From Atrichornis clamosus (lineage: Eukaryota; Chordata; Aves; Passeriformes; Menuridae): DNA of 64,000 nt. The DNA is taken from NCBI GenBank assembly GCA_013400975.1, contig WBMZ01000197.1:62001-126000 (forward strand), written 5' to 3'. The notes under the pieces were generated by a model. The model did no database searches, was not told the origin of the DNA, and saw only the letters and a program-made list of their open reading frames with translations. Position 1 is the stretch's first letter, and every line of letters begins with the position of its first letter. Position numbers and translations under genes: made by a program. Below are positions 12,601 to 24,600 of the stretch, piece after piece.

Positions 12601-15600
12601 GGTTGACTGCAAAGTGCTCTTCAAAGGGCTGAAATCTCAGAGCCCTCTGAAAACATGGCATGCAAATCCCCAATCGTTAGTAGGCACTTTCCCTTGGGGA
12701 TGTGCCAGCTTAGCCCTCTGCAAACCCCACTGGCGGCACACGCGCACCATGCCCTGATGTGCTGATAGTGCATTGCTTCAGCCCCAGATAAGCAGAGGTG
12801 CTGGCAGAGCTGCTAAGATTACTTACATACTGCTGAAACTCAGCATTTCCCCACCTCCTCAGACCTTGAATAAATTGCTTTGCTTTCCTTCTGACAAAGA
12901 GAAATGGCACGTTCCCCTCGCCTGCTGTCTGGGCTGGCAGGAGTTGCTGTGGCAGTGGGGCTGTGCTGTGATGCTGGTGCAGGTCACCGCACTGTATCCA
13001 TGGTTTTCCCTTGGGCTGACCCCCAGCTGCAGGTTTTTTTTCCTGCCAGACCCAAACTTACCGTTCAGGCTGTGCTGCTGGCTTGGCTTGCTCCTCAGGG
13101 CTTTTCCAACACAACACATGGGTAGAAAGGACAGAAAAAGACAGGAACTAGAAAGAAATGGGGACGTAGGTGCAATGCAAGGGGCTTGTTGCCAGCTGAG
13201 ATCTTGGGTTGTGCCTTCAGACACTGAATGGCTGCAAAACTTGGTTCGTGTTGTAGCTGCTCCCATCAGACTTTCATAGCCCAGCACTTCTCCTGCCAAA
13301 CGTGGCTGCCGAACGCCCGAGGGCATAAGCACAGGTGTCACCAGGCAAACTCACAACTGCTTTTGTCAGACAGGGAACTCTTTGCCTGGCGTGGTAGTGG
13401 CTCTGGAGGTACTGGCCATAATTACACAGCAACCCACAACATCCAGCACACACTCAGCACGTAGGGAGTGAAAAAAACCACTGTTGAGCTTCTGTCCTGT
13501 GCAATGTGAGGGATTCCTGTGCTAACCTTCTGTTCTAATCTTCAACCCTCCCTTGAGGCACCTTTTCAATGAAGGATGCAGAGCATACCTGCTGATTTCC
13601 CAAAGGAATAAACTAGCCTCCAGAAGAGGGGATGACCCCCCAACTTGTGGGTTCCCTCCTGGTTTTAGGATGAAAAAAATGTTGCCTCCTTGGTGTAGGA
13701 CAGCTTTGTTCATGCAGAGAGTCAGCACAAGGAAAGGTGCAGTGGTGACAGCCACATGGAGCTGTGAACTGCATCACCTTCAGGGCTGTCCCATCCTGCC
13801 CCTTCACACCCGTCATCTGTCCCTGGATCATGGCTTGGTGCCACCTTTATGTTCAAATTGCAGCCCAACAAGTGGCAAATGATGTTACAGGATCCATCAG
13901 CCCAGCCAGATCTAATGCAGCTTTTCAGCTTGATTGGACTTAGCTTCTTGCCCAGGTGAAGCAGGTGCTTGGCTGCCTCAGGGGCTTACTGAAAAATAAT
14001 GCAAATAACATGCAACCAGGTAACCCCCAGCCAGCACCTTTGCTGATATTTCAGTGAAATACGTCGGTGAAATGGATCCAGAAATACCCACAACGTTTTC
14101 AGACATTCTTGAATGTTTCAAAGACACTGAGAAAAACAAATGAAATAGTGCAAGGCCACTGCTGCTTTATCCATTCCAAGTTCCTCCATCCTCAGCTGCA
14201 CCTCTCTGGGTGCAAACTGGTGTTAATGGGGAGGATATTGTGCATAACCACAAAAAGAAAGTGTTCCTGAAAGAGCTTGAGTTCAGAGTCTAATGGGGAT
14301 ATAGTTTTTGCCTCACCTGATACTTAGTCCTTCCAAAGCTGAGCAAGGGCAGAACATCTTCCTTGTCATGTTGTGCTGCGTCCTGCTGGGCATCAAGACC
14401 TCAGGACTGCAGGGCTGGCTTGCCTTCTTTTTAAAACTTTAATGCCAGACCTTCTTCAGTGAGTAATTTTCACATTTGGAGGAATTCCCCAGCAAAAACA
14501 CAAAAAATAGGCAAGTGTAACACATTTCAAGGAACAGCAGAAATCAACAAAGTTGCTTAATAATATTTACGTAAAATAAACTTCATCTTAATAATTTTTG
14601 CTTGTAACACACTGTCATGTTTTTTGTGCAATTTTTCCATAACTCTTTTCTAATGGGTTGCATGAGAGCTTGGATGCAAAGTAGCTGTGAGGAGATGGGG
14701 AAGATCCTTAGGAATTGTTCTGCATGTGGAAATGGATTTCAGTTCACCCACTTCAGAGCAATTCTTTTGTTTACTTTCCACTGACATGAAATCAGCCACG
14801 ATTGCATAGCATGCGGGATTGGTTAGCCAGTTACATAATGCTTAATAAATCCAAGAGAAATAATATAAAACACATCACCCAGCCTGGGAAGAGGAACAGT
14901 ATCCCAGTCAGTGTCACCAACCCGCCTGGGCCAGGCATCGGCGAAGCATCTGAACCAGTGCTGGGGGGATGCAGGGTTGTGCTGTCACATGACAAATGTG
15001 ATTAGGGAAAATTCTTGTGGTGTGTGTAGAGGCCTTGCAGACAGACAGATTGTGTGCAGTGGTAAGGGTCTATCGAAAAGCAGAGCTCACCCTGTCCCAC
15101 AGGGCAAGGCAGGCACGTGCTCACACGCCCAGCTCCAGCTGGATCTGCTGCTCGTGTAAGGAATTACCTCACCCTAATAATTTTCCTCGGGGTACTTCGT
15201 AAAATCATAACGGCCCTGTAAACAGAAAGAGCAAGATTAGGTGATTAATTATTTACCACAGATTATTTCTGCAGTGGTGTGTGGAGGAGAGAGAATGTTT
15301 CACTGGTGGACCCCAGGGAGTGTGAAGGAAGAGAGACGACCCAGGACAGGGCTGCCAGGCTAAACACAAAACGGTGCAGCTGATTTGCTCCCAAAACCAC
15401 GGGGTGTGTAGGAAGACTGCAGGTACCTCGGGCTCTGCAGTGCTAGCACCCTGGCTCTCCCAGGAAAGCTGTCCAGCCCATGGGTGTATTGCTCCAGGCA
15501 CACGCCACTGCTCTGCATGGAGCAGCTCTTGGGCTCCTTTTCCACGTTTCCCTGCCTGCTCTGCTGCCCCGCTTTGCTGCTAGTCTCAGAGGAGGCCTGC

Positions 15601-18600
15601 TGCTGCCTTCTCCCACACTGTGGCTAACTTCCAACTGAGGAAAAGCTAGGGATGAAGGGGTTAATTACTACAGGCACAGCACAAGCCAAGCCTGTAAGTG
15701 ACTCCCTTTTGCTATTTCGAAAAGAGGCTGCCTGGAAAGGGAAAGGAAAAAAAAAGAGAGGTTTACTTTACAACCATCATTATTTCATCTGCAGAGTTTA
15801 TACAATGGAAAATAAAAGCCAGGGTATGCAAAGTCAAATCATTTCTGTTTCATTAATGGTATGGAAATCGTTTTGTTTTTATAGGGGAAAAACAAATGTG
15901 AACTTGATATATGTGTGTGTGTGTGTGTGTGTGTGCGCATGCAACTCCCTTCATTGCAAAGGGCAGAGCAGTGAAATCCAGAAATAAAAAATGACTCAGA
16001 GGCCGTAGGATCTATGAGTCAGTTGAGCTGTTGTTGTTTTTAAACACAAGCGAGAGCACAATATGGCAAATAGTTGCCCCTGCAGCCCCCCCGCTGCACC
16101 AGCCCTGCCGTCCTGCGGCAGCGGCTGCTCCCTGCCAGCCCCTAGTGCTGGACACCAGCCGGACCTGGCACCCAGACCCCCAAGAGCCTAAAGGGATGGT
16201 GCAGGGGTTGTCCCGGCACGAACAGCTTTGGGGATCAGAAAGTGAAATCTGGGAAGGAAACCTGAGATCCTGCGGCAGCGGATGGAGGAAACAAGTGACT
16301 CCGAGGGCGGATGGAGGAGCGTGGGGCCAGGCACACTCCCCTGTCCCCACCCGGACATCAACTGACCAAAATAAAAAGAAACTGCTCTGGTCAAATTCTC
16401 CCTCCCCATCTCCTCACTGGCCCCTGGCACTGCAGCTTGCCTGGATGCTGCTGGCTTTGTTGGGGCGCAACCCTGGGGTACCTCTATACGAAACATCTCG
16501 ATGCCCCAGAAGCAGAGTCATTGTGCTGACACACAGCAAACTTGTGAAAGGCACCCGAGTAATACCGGAGATTACCAAAGCAGAAAGACGGACAATAAGC
16601 TGCAGAGCTTGTCCCTCCCCAGGGTGAAGTTAGATCATGATGTAATTTAAGCATCTGAAAGAGACTGGAGAAGCCTGCTGGTATGATCCATACCCAATTT
16701 ACTTTGTAATGGGACTAAGCAGTATTTGCTAAACACTGAATTTAAAGGGATATTTTCACAAAGGGAAAAATAAGCAGTAGAATAAGTGAGTTACCAGCCT
16801 GTTTGAAGAAGGTCCAAGCAAACCAGAAAAGTATACTGCATGTCTTCCTGGCACTGGAAGCACTGATGTCTAACGCAATCAAAATCAGTCCTTTTTTATT
16901 CACCAGGAATCTTTTCTGGCTCGTTCCTTGCTCCATACTGTACTCTGCCAAATACAGTATTTATTATGCAGGACGACGTGGGACCACATACCTGAGGGCA
17001 GAGCCTGAGTCCTCTGATCCGAGTGCAGCCTGAGCACTGATGGGTTTACTGGGAGAACCAGTGGCTTGTGCGTTGCAGAGGCAAAAAATGGGATAAGTTT
17101 TTCAGCTCCTTTTGTTCTGCACTACTTGTTCTATGAAGGTGAAGGCGCAGTGTAAAACACATGGATGGAGAAGAGCAGCTGATACTAAAAATCTCTTTGA
17201 TTCAGCAGCTGAAAGCAGCACCAGACCCCACCACTGGAGAACAGGAGTGTTCTGAAGGAAACCAAGCTGCATTCGAAATAAAAGTACAATACTGAGGTCT
17301 GGTTCTGGGGAGATTCTGCAGCACAGCAGCGTGCTGCAACAAGACCAGGTGTTTTCTGACAGGTTGGATCCAGCTCAAGCTGGAGCTGCGTGCAAGAAAT
17401 CTGGGATCACTGTTACAAAGGTCCTGCTGAACAACTGCCATGGGAACTTCTGACCCTGTATAGGATCTCCTGGAAATTGGGGCATAGGAATTGCTCTGAT
17501 GCCCATCTGTGGTGCTGGTTGTTGCTTCATGGATAAGGCAGCTCAGGAGTAAGCTGGTGATGGGGAACACCTGGTGCCCTCACATGGGTCAGCGAGAGAG
17601 CACAGCCCATCGGCTCTGCTGTTGGATTAATCTTAAAAACAAAGCACTGCATATAAAAGGGAAGGAATTTGTTTGTTCTCATAATAATTTTATGAGAGGC
17701 TCTGTTATTGCGTAGCCATGTCATTAACCATGGATGAAAGCCCAAAGCAAAGCCTAATCCTAAACTCCGCGGCAGACGCAGGACTCGCCGCTGAGCCCAA
17801 CTCACTCAGGTGGGAAAGCAGGTCCCAGTGCAGGCCGTGTTTCCATCAGGGCACCTACCTGGGGGTTTCCAGGAATAACAGGGCTGTGGGGTTGAGATGG
17901 AGGTGCTCCCCCGTCCTGTGTTTAAGTGGGCTGCTGATTAGAGAAAGCCACAGAATGTCTCAGCTAAGCTCCACAGCCTTGGTCTCTCCAAGAGCAAAGC
18001 CTGGGGATTACAGGTTGACTGACCTGCATGGAAAAGGTGATGCAGGGACCTCATGGAGCCACTACAGTAACAGCAAGCTGGGCAGCCTTCTGTGACTGCT
18101 GAAATAGTGTCAGCCCCATCCCAGGGTGCTTGGAGGTACAGAGAAAAGAGGGGATAGACCTCACTGTAGGGCATTTATGACCTAAAATTTATCAATTTTT
18201 CTTTGTTCTCAAGAAATACAAGCAATGTAATGGCAATTATCACTGCAAGACGGAGCATCATCTGAAGGTTCTATAACGGAGGTCCTGGATGGCAGAGGTC
18301 TTGGTCCCCTTCCACCTTGGGAAAGGGAGACCTGGGGAGTGCCCTAGCATCTCACACCAAGCGCCTTCCCTTAAGCCCATCTGGTGTTTAGTTGTCCCAA
18401 AACAGCATGTCAGGGAGAATACTTGAGAACTGAAATTGTTCATTCTGCCCCTCAGTGAAGACGCATTCCCTGCAGGTGCCATCACTTGGGCTACGAAGCA
18501 CTTGCTCCTTCCCTGTAGTGAATGCACCGTGCCTGCCCCTCCATGCACTCCCCAGGCTTGCTCCTTAGTGATTCCCACTCCTTGGGGACCACAGTGTGGG

Positions 18601-21600
18601 GAAGCTGGAGACAGCGTTAGGTGGTGGATGACCTACCTGCCCTCTGGAGCTGCACTGGCAGAGAGGGGCTCGCAACATCCCACTGCTGTGTTCTCACAGC
18701 TGCAGTCACCACTGGCAAAAAGCTCATTTGTTGTGGGCTCGCTGCTTCTGTGGCTGCAGCGATGGGGATGGAATTCTCTTGGAGAGCTGTTTTCAATGAC
18801 TCTTGTATGGGAGAAGAGGGTGGGTTATTGACTACAGCAGTGGTGCTTTGCAGGTGGCCAAGCAGAGGCTGTGGATGCCCTGTGGGCAATGAGAGGCTGG
18901 AGGGCTGCCCCGACACACATGAAAAATATTCTGGAGTCTTTGGGTGGTGGTATCACCCCCACTGCTCTTGCAGGAGAGACACAGGCATTTCTGGCGTCGT
19001 TTTTCCTTTATTCCCTGACTGGAAATCATCTCATATTCTCTCAGTAACCTCTCTGGGGTCTCAGTTATAGATACCAGAAGACTTGATCCCACTCTCGTGC
19101 ACAGGAGAACAAGCCTTCCTATTGATGGGGAGCCAAGCTCGCTGTGAGCCCACCTATCGGTGACTTCAAACCATCTTTCCAAATGTCGTTCCACAATAAC
19201 TTTGACTAACTGTACTATTTATTGGCTCACATCACATCCTTATGGCTTCAATTTACTTTTGGAAAACTCAACCCACATTTAATTAGTTTATAGTTTGTTC
19301 CAAGTTTTGCTTATCCAGCTTTTTTTTTTTAGCTTTTTTCTTTTTTTTAGCCTTTTTTTTTTTTTTGAAGTTTGTATTTTGATGTTTAGCATTTGCCTTG
19401 GCAACATCTGGAACCCGTTTATGGAAGTGTATTGTTACTTTTACTGCTTGTGCAGCTTTATTAAATCATCCAACTATTAATATTGAAAGTGTTCATCTGG
19501 GTCTAATCAGGGCCAAGATGAGTGATGTGGCAGTTAAATTGTACCTACGAGCTGATGGTTCAAGGACACACAGTCCTCAGGAAACTAGCAGTGGGCTTTG
19601 TGCTCTTCTTTTTAGCTTCCTAGGAGAAGGATGGGGCAGGGGCAGAAAAAAGAGATATTCCTAGTCTGACCTTTCTTGCAGAGCAGATAACAGAATCACA
19701 GCCTGAGTTAGTTTAGAACAATTTGTCTCCAAAGAATTTTGTCCGGTTACTGCTATATTTCTGGATCTTGTTTCCATATTTAACTCTTTCATCTGTCCTG
19801 GCTTCTCTGCTGCACAGCACAGCCAAGTCAAGATCCCCACCACACACACCAGAACAATACTGATGAGTCTGACACCTTGCTCTGAGATCTCAAGCAAACC
19901 CATGGCATAAATAACTAAATAACATACCTGGCAGGTATAAATACATCATTAACAAACCCTATCCTGTACCAGCAACATCCACAACCTGGGTTTGTCCTTC
20001 TGCTGCTCCTCTGCAGGGCCCCCAGATATCCGTGGGGTGATGGTTCTGAGCCAGTCCTGCACGAGCCTGATGCGAGCACAGCGTGAGCTGTGGCGTGGAT
20101 GGTTGAGCTGAAGGGGTGAAAGAGGAACTAAGGCAGTGGCACCCCCAGAGCGCAGGCCTAGGTGTGGTAGGGCTTGGGTTTGGAGGGAGAAACCAGTTTA
20201 GCTCCAATTCTCCGTTCCCATGTGGTAACACCAATGGAGTTTGGAGGATGAGTCGCTGTCACTGTAGGTTGAGAGCTGCACACAAATGCTGGGCTTGATT
20301 TCTGTTCCACACCCAAAACTCTCATCCTCCAGTGGAGTTTTGCTTTCAATTCTGCAAGCCCTGCCCTGGCAGAACAAGGCAGGAGGTGAGAGTAGCTTGC
20401 TCTGGCTGCAGGTGCTTCAAATCCCAGCTGAAGCCATGGGTTCAGTAGCCAACTCTTGGATGGATGTGGGGCATTAGATCTGTTGAGGTCACCCAAAAAA
20501 GCCCAGGGTGCCTCAGCAGGGCCAGAGCAGCCCTACGGATGGGGGAAATACTGAGCAAGAAGTTGTGGGCAACACCTTCACCCACTCTGCTCCCAGCTCC
20601 CCTATCACCTGGCACAACACAATCCCTGCCGAGATGCATTTAAAGCCTGGCATGGGCCATTTAAACCAAAATTTCCTCCTTCCAGCCTTCAGATGCTTTT
20701 CCTCTGCACCCAGGTTTCCCCTCCACCATTAACCTTGGCCCTGCATATGAGGCCACGGGAGCTTGTAAATGGTTTATTTCTGTGTGGGAGCCTTCCAGCA
20801 GCTCTTTACGACGGTCACAGGGAGGGGGGTCTGGGCCGGTGAGGGGAGCGGAGCAGGCACGTGAGAGGCTGTCAGAGCAGGCTGTGTGCCCTGAGTTTGG
20901 GAAGCAGAGATGTTTAAAAGTCCTTTTTGCTGTTGGGACAGGGTATGCATTAAAAAGGGTCTGTGGGCTCAGCCGTGGACCACAGGAGATCCTGCATGTT
21001 GCTCACAGACCTGGAGGTGCTCTGCGTGTGCTCCTGGATCAGTAGGGCTCTGCTGGCAGGGGTTGAGGCTTCATAAGCCACAGCCAGGGATTCTGCAATT
21101 TTTATTTTCTTCAGACTGATAGCTGATGAAGGAAAACCCTGTGGTGGCTGTTGCAGCACAGTGAGCCATGACTGCCCTTTCCACAGGGCTGGGAGCACAC
21201 TGCACTGCTGGGTGGCTCACGGACATGTCAACCAGAGTATCACAGATGACCCAAACCTTCAAAAAATTAGCTGCTGTAGTTCAGGTTCATACCTGAACAT
21301 TTTGGAGTGTATATATTTAAGTAAAAAAATTATAAATGTACATTTCTACATAAGCCAGTCAGTGGTGTCTCTTTTTTTTTTCAAAAAAAAGGCATTTAGC
21401 AGCCTTAAGACAGGAAGTTTAAATTTAGCTGGGATTTATCCCTTAACCAAGCATGGTTCATGCACCCTTTCTATAAAAATAGAGATAATGTTATGCCTGT
21501 GAGATACAGGCAGAGCAGCTCCCCACAGCAAGCAGTTATTCCTGCTGCTGTGGCAGATCTGGGGCTCCAGGGGCAGGAGAGCATCCTGTGCTGGGATGAG

Positions 21601-24600
21601 GCACAGCGGACAATGGAGCCCTGCAGGGAGCAGCCCCTGTTGCCCCAGAGCTTGGGAATTTTTATCCCATCACTTACTGCAAATACACAGGTGCTCAGGG
21701 AGTGGGTAACAAACACATTTCCCAGCTTGCGCTCATTGAATAGGAAGAGGGAGGACAAGGACATAGCAGGAGAGGAGGGAGCTGTCCCAGCCTGGCCATA
21801 CATCCCTCCCCAGCACCTCTCTTCCTGCCAGGAGGGGAATGAATAAAGTCTTCAGGCACACAGAGACCCGGAGATGTTCCATTTTGAACACCCGATGTAC
21901 TCAGGATGAAGGAAATGCCAATTTGAGCCTAGGTTGTAGAGGAAGAAGTAAATTTCCCCTTGATGATAAATGGTACGGGAAACACGGAGGGAAAGCGTGG
22001 TTCTCTGTGGTTTCCCAAGCTCTGCAAAGCTCTTGTCCAGCGGGATCTGCCGGCAGCATTCCCCCTTCTCCTCTAGGCTCTGGCATAATACAAAGCACAT
22101 TTGATTGAGCAATGAAGCAAAACGAAAGCTTTAAAAAAATGCATAGAGAAATAGGGTCAATTCAGGCTCCTTGTCCACTGGCTGTGTGAATTGCTGGAAG
22201 TGGTGGTTATTATGGTTATTTTGGTCACGGTGACGGCTGTGCTCACCTGCAGCCCCTCTCTGCTCCACAGCCTGCGGTGCCGGCGCTCGCCGCAGCCTCA
22301 AGACCAACCTGTGCAAGTGGTGCGACTCCACTCCCCCGGCCTGCGAGGAGCAGGTGTGCTACAGCAACTGCAACCTCAACTCCTACTGCGAGGACCCCTA
22401 CGAGATCTGCGTGGCCATATGGTGAGGGCAAATTCCCTCCTCAAGGGGAGGCACGGGGGAAGAAAGGGTTCATGCATGTACCCCTGTGCTTGGGTTGCTG
22501 CTCACTGCAGTAATTCAGGACTTTCTCTTTCTTTGACTCCATTATAACATAAATTACAATTCACAGTAAAAAAGTTATTTGGTGTGCCCTACAATTAGTA
22601 CCAGTTTATTCTCTAAATAAATTAAGCTTTGAGTGCCTGACACAAAGCGTGGCAAGTTTGCTGCAGGACCTATAAACTCCCATAAACCTCTGAATTTAGC
22701 TTTACAAGCTGAACCCAAAGGCCAGCCAGCAACCTTGACCTCCAAACCAATGATGTCCCCTTGCATCAGGTGGGTGAAACCTCGGTTCACATGCAGGGGT
22801 GTAGCCAAGGTTGGTCCCCATCCAGCACATAGACATGTGAGCTGGCACCAAACTGGGGTTAACCCACTGGGCTTAACCCACCTCTTTCCCATCCCCTGGA
22901 AAAACCCTTTTCTGCTCCTGTGAGAGGTGCTTGGACAGGAAATGCAATCTTGCATTTCAGGCCAAGCACACATTGCTTGGTTTGGCCCAGAAGAGCGCCT
23001 CCCCCAGCTTTTTTGTCCCCATGAGCAACACTGAAAAAACATCCATTTTGGGTCTACCCAGAGTGATTTGCCTCCTCTTTGCCTTTTAATTTGGCTGCCA
23101 AAGCGAAAGCCAGCCAAGCACTTATCGCTAGGCTTTATCTCAACCTGCTAATTAGCGTGAATGTTGTACGCCAGCTTTCAGTAGGAGTTTGCCTCAACAT
23201 AATTGTTGCTTTATAGACTTTTTAAAAAGAAAAACACAACAAGAAACCCAAACAAACAAACAACAAAATCCGCCCCCTGCCCTAAATTCCCCTATAAACA
23301 CATGGAGAAGCCAACTTAAATCCTGGGTAGGCAATGCAGCATCTTGCTGGGTTTTCCCATTGACAGCCTACATGTACAGGAAAAAGCAGGATGAATCCCC
23401 ATGCCGGGGAAGCAATCCCACTGCACAGGATGGAGCTGCACCCTGCGTCATGTATCGGATGGGGTGAGGCAGCTACGGAGTCAGAAACAACCTGCCAACC
23501 CCTCCCAGCATCTCCCAGCCCATTCTAAGATTCATCCGGAGAATAAGGTCCCCACAGGGAGAGCTCACCTCCAAGCCAGCCCTGCTGCTCATTGCTCACT
23601 TGCAGAGGCATATTTGGATCATGTGAACTGGTCCTGAGTGGGTATCACATTCGTGGCAGCAGCTTTGGCCCCATCCTCATAAGCAAGATGCTCACATCCT
23701 GCAGGTGCCCAGCCTTGGCAGCCCATGGAGAAGGGATCTCACCCTCCTAGGACTCTTCAGCCTGAAGCTCCTCTGTCAAATTACCTGGTAATTAATGGTA
23801 AAAAAATATGGGGAGAACTGAAACTGGGGGACTTCAGCAGTGAGAGGGTGACAAATTTAGGTTCTTTCCTCAGCTTTTATGTCTGACTTCCCAGCTGACC
23901 TCAAAGACATTGTGAAATCTCTCCACACCTTCACCCTCCCACTTTGCACCATCAGGTCAGGAAGCAGAGGCTGTCTCTGGAAAAGAAGTTAATGATTGTC
24001 ATTTCCTTTGAATGCACCCAGGAGAAGCTGCAACTGAGGCTCCATTGAGACACCACCAGCTGTCTTCTAATCCCATCTCTGTGCTCCAACTCCTCTAAGC
24101 TGCCACCATCTGCCCGGCATAGGGACATTACCCAGGTCATGCTTGGCCCTTCCTAAATCCACCTGGACACCCCAGTTTTTGAGGCTCTCCACTATTAAGG
24201 CCCCAAACTCTCCCTTCACCCAGACTGTAAACAGCGGGTGGGGAGTCACATCGCCTCCATGTTATAATTTGGCAGCTCCAAAGGTCAAGCCATCTCTAGA
24301 AATATCCCCAACCAGGGACTGAAGGCTCTACTGCTGCAGGTTGGTGGAGGCAGGAGCAAATGGTCCTGCAGGGACAGGGCACGACACCCAGAAATGGAGG
24401 GCCTGGGTGATGGGACAGGGCTCATGGGCTACACCCACCTGCAGGGGGCAAGGGGAGCAGGGGGAAGTGCTGTCACTGGCAAGCAGGTGTTGTGGCCCCC
24501 AGCCCACACCTCTGCCCTGCTCAGGGAAAATCAGGGCAGCAGAGACCCCCCAGCCTCTGCTGAGGCAGGGATGTTGTGACTTGTATTGCAGCACAGGTGA

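Larger units (their letters stand above)
3620..22270 (+). other. TGFBR2L: Receptor intron 1 (18.7 kb)
   Basis: This is the largest intron, about 60 percent of the gene. I find no nested gene, tRNA or recognisable transposon coding sequence in it. It holds degenerate TA/TG-rich DNA near 4340-4435, a 28-30 bp tandem duplication at 9163-9220, a (TG)12 run at 15912, paired AP-1-like sites at 15992-16021 beside a GC-rich patch (16080-16600), T tracts at 19320-19366 and a G-quadruplex motif at 20820. Open frames of up to 198 codons occur but look like chance. Confidence 0.7.

Noticed and set aside
12773..13341. Overlapping 168- and 160-codon frames on opposite strands
   Set aside because: Neither resembles a known protein, and both being open points to composition and not coding.
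16031..16627. A 198-codon plus-strand frame in the GC-rich patch of intron 1
   Set aside because: Low-complexity Ala/Pro-rich translation, no family resemblance; stops are rare because the patch is GC-rich.
20410..20430. A ttcaaatccc sequence resembling a tRNA T-loop
   Set aside because: No acceptor stem, anticodon arm or B-box context around it. No tRNA is supported anywhere in the window.
22243..22513. Alternative frames over receptor exon 2 (Ala/Thr/Arg-rich product)
   Set aside because: Shadows of the true exon, whose phase and cysteine pattern match the receptor ectodomain.
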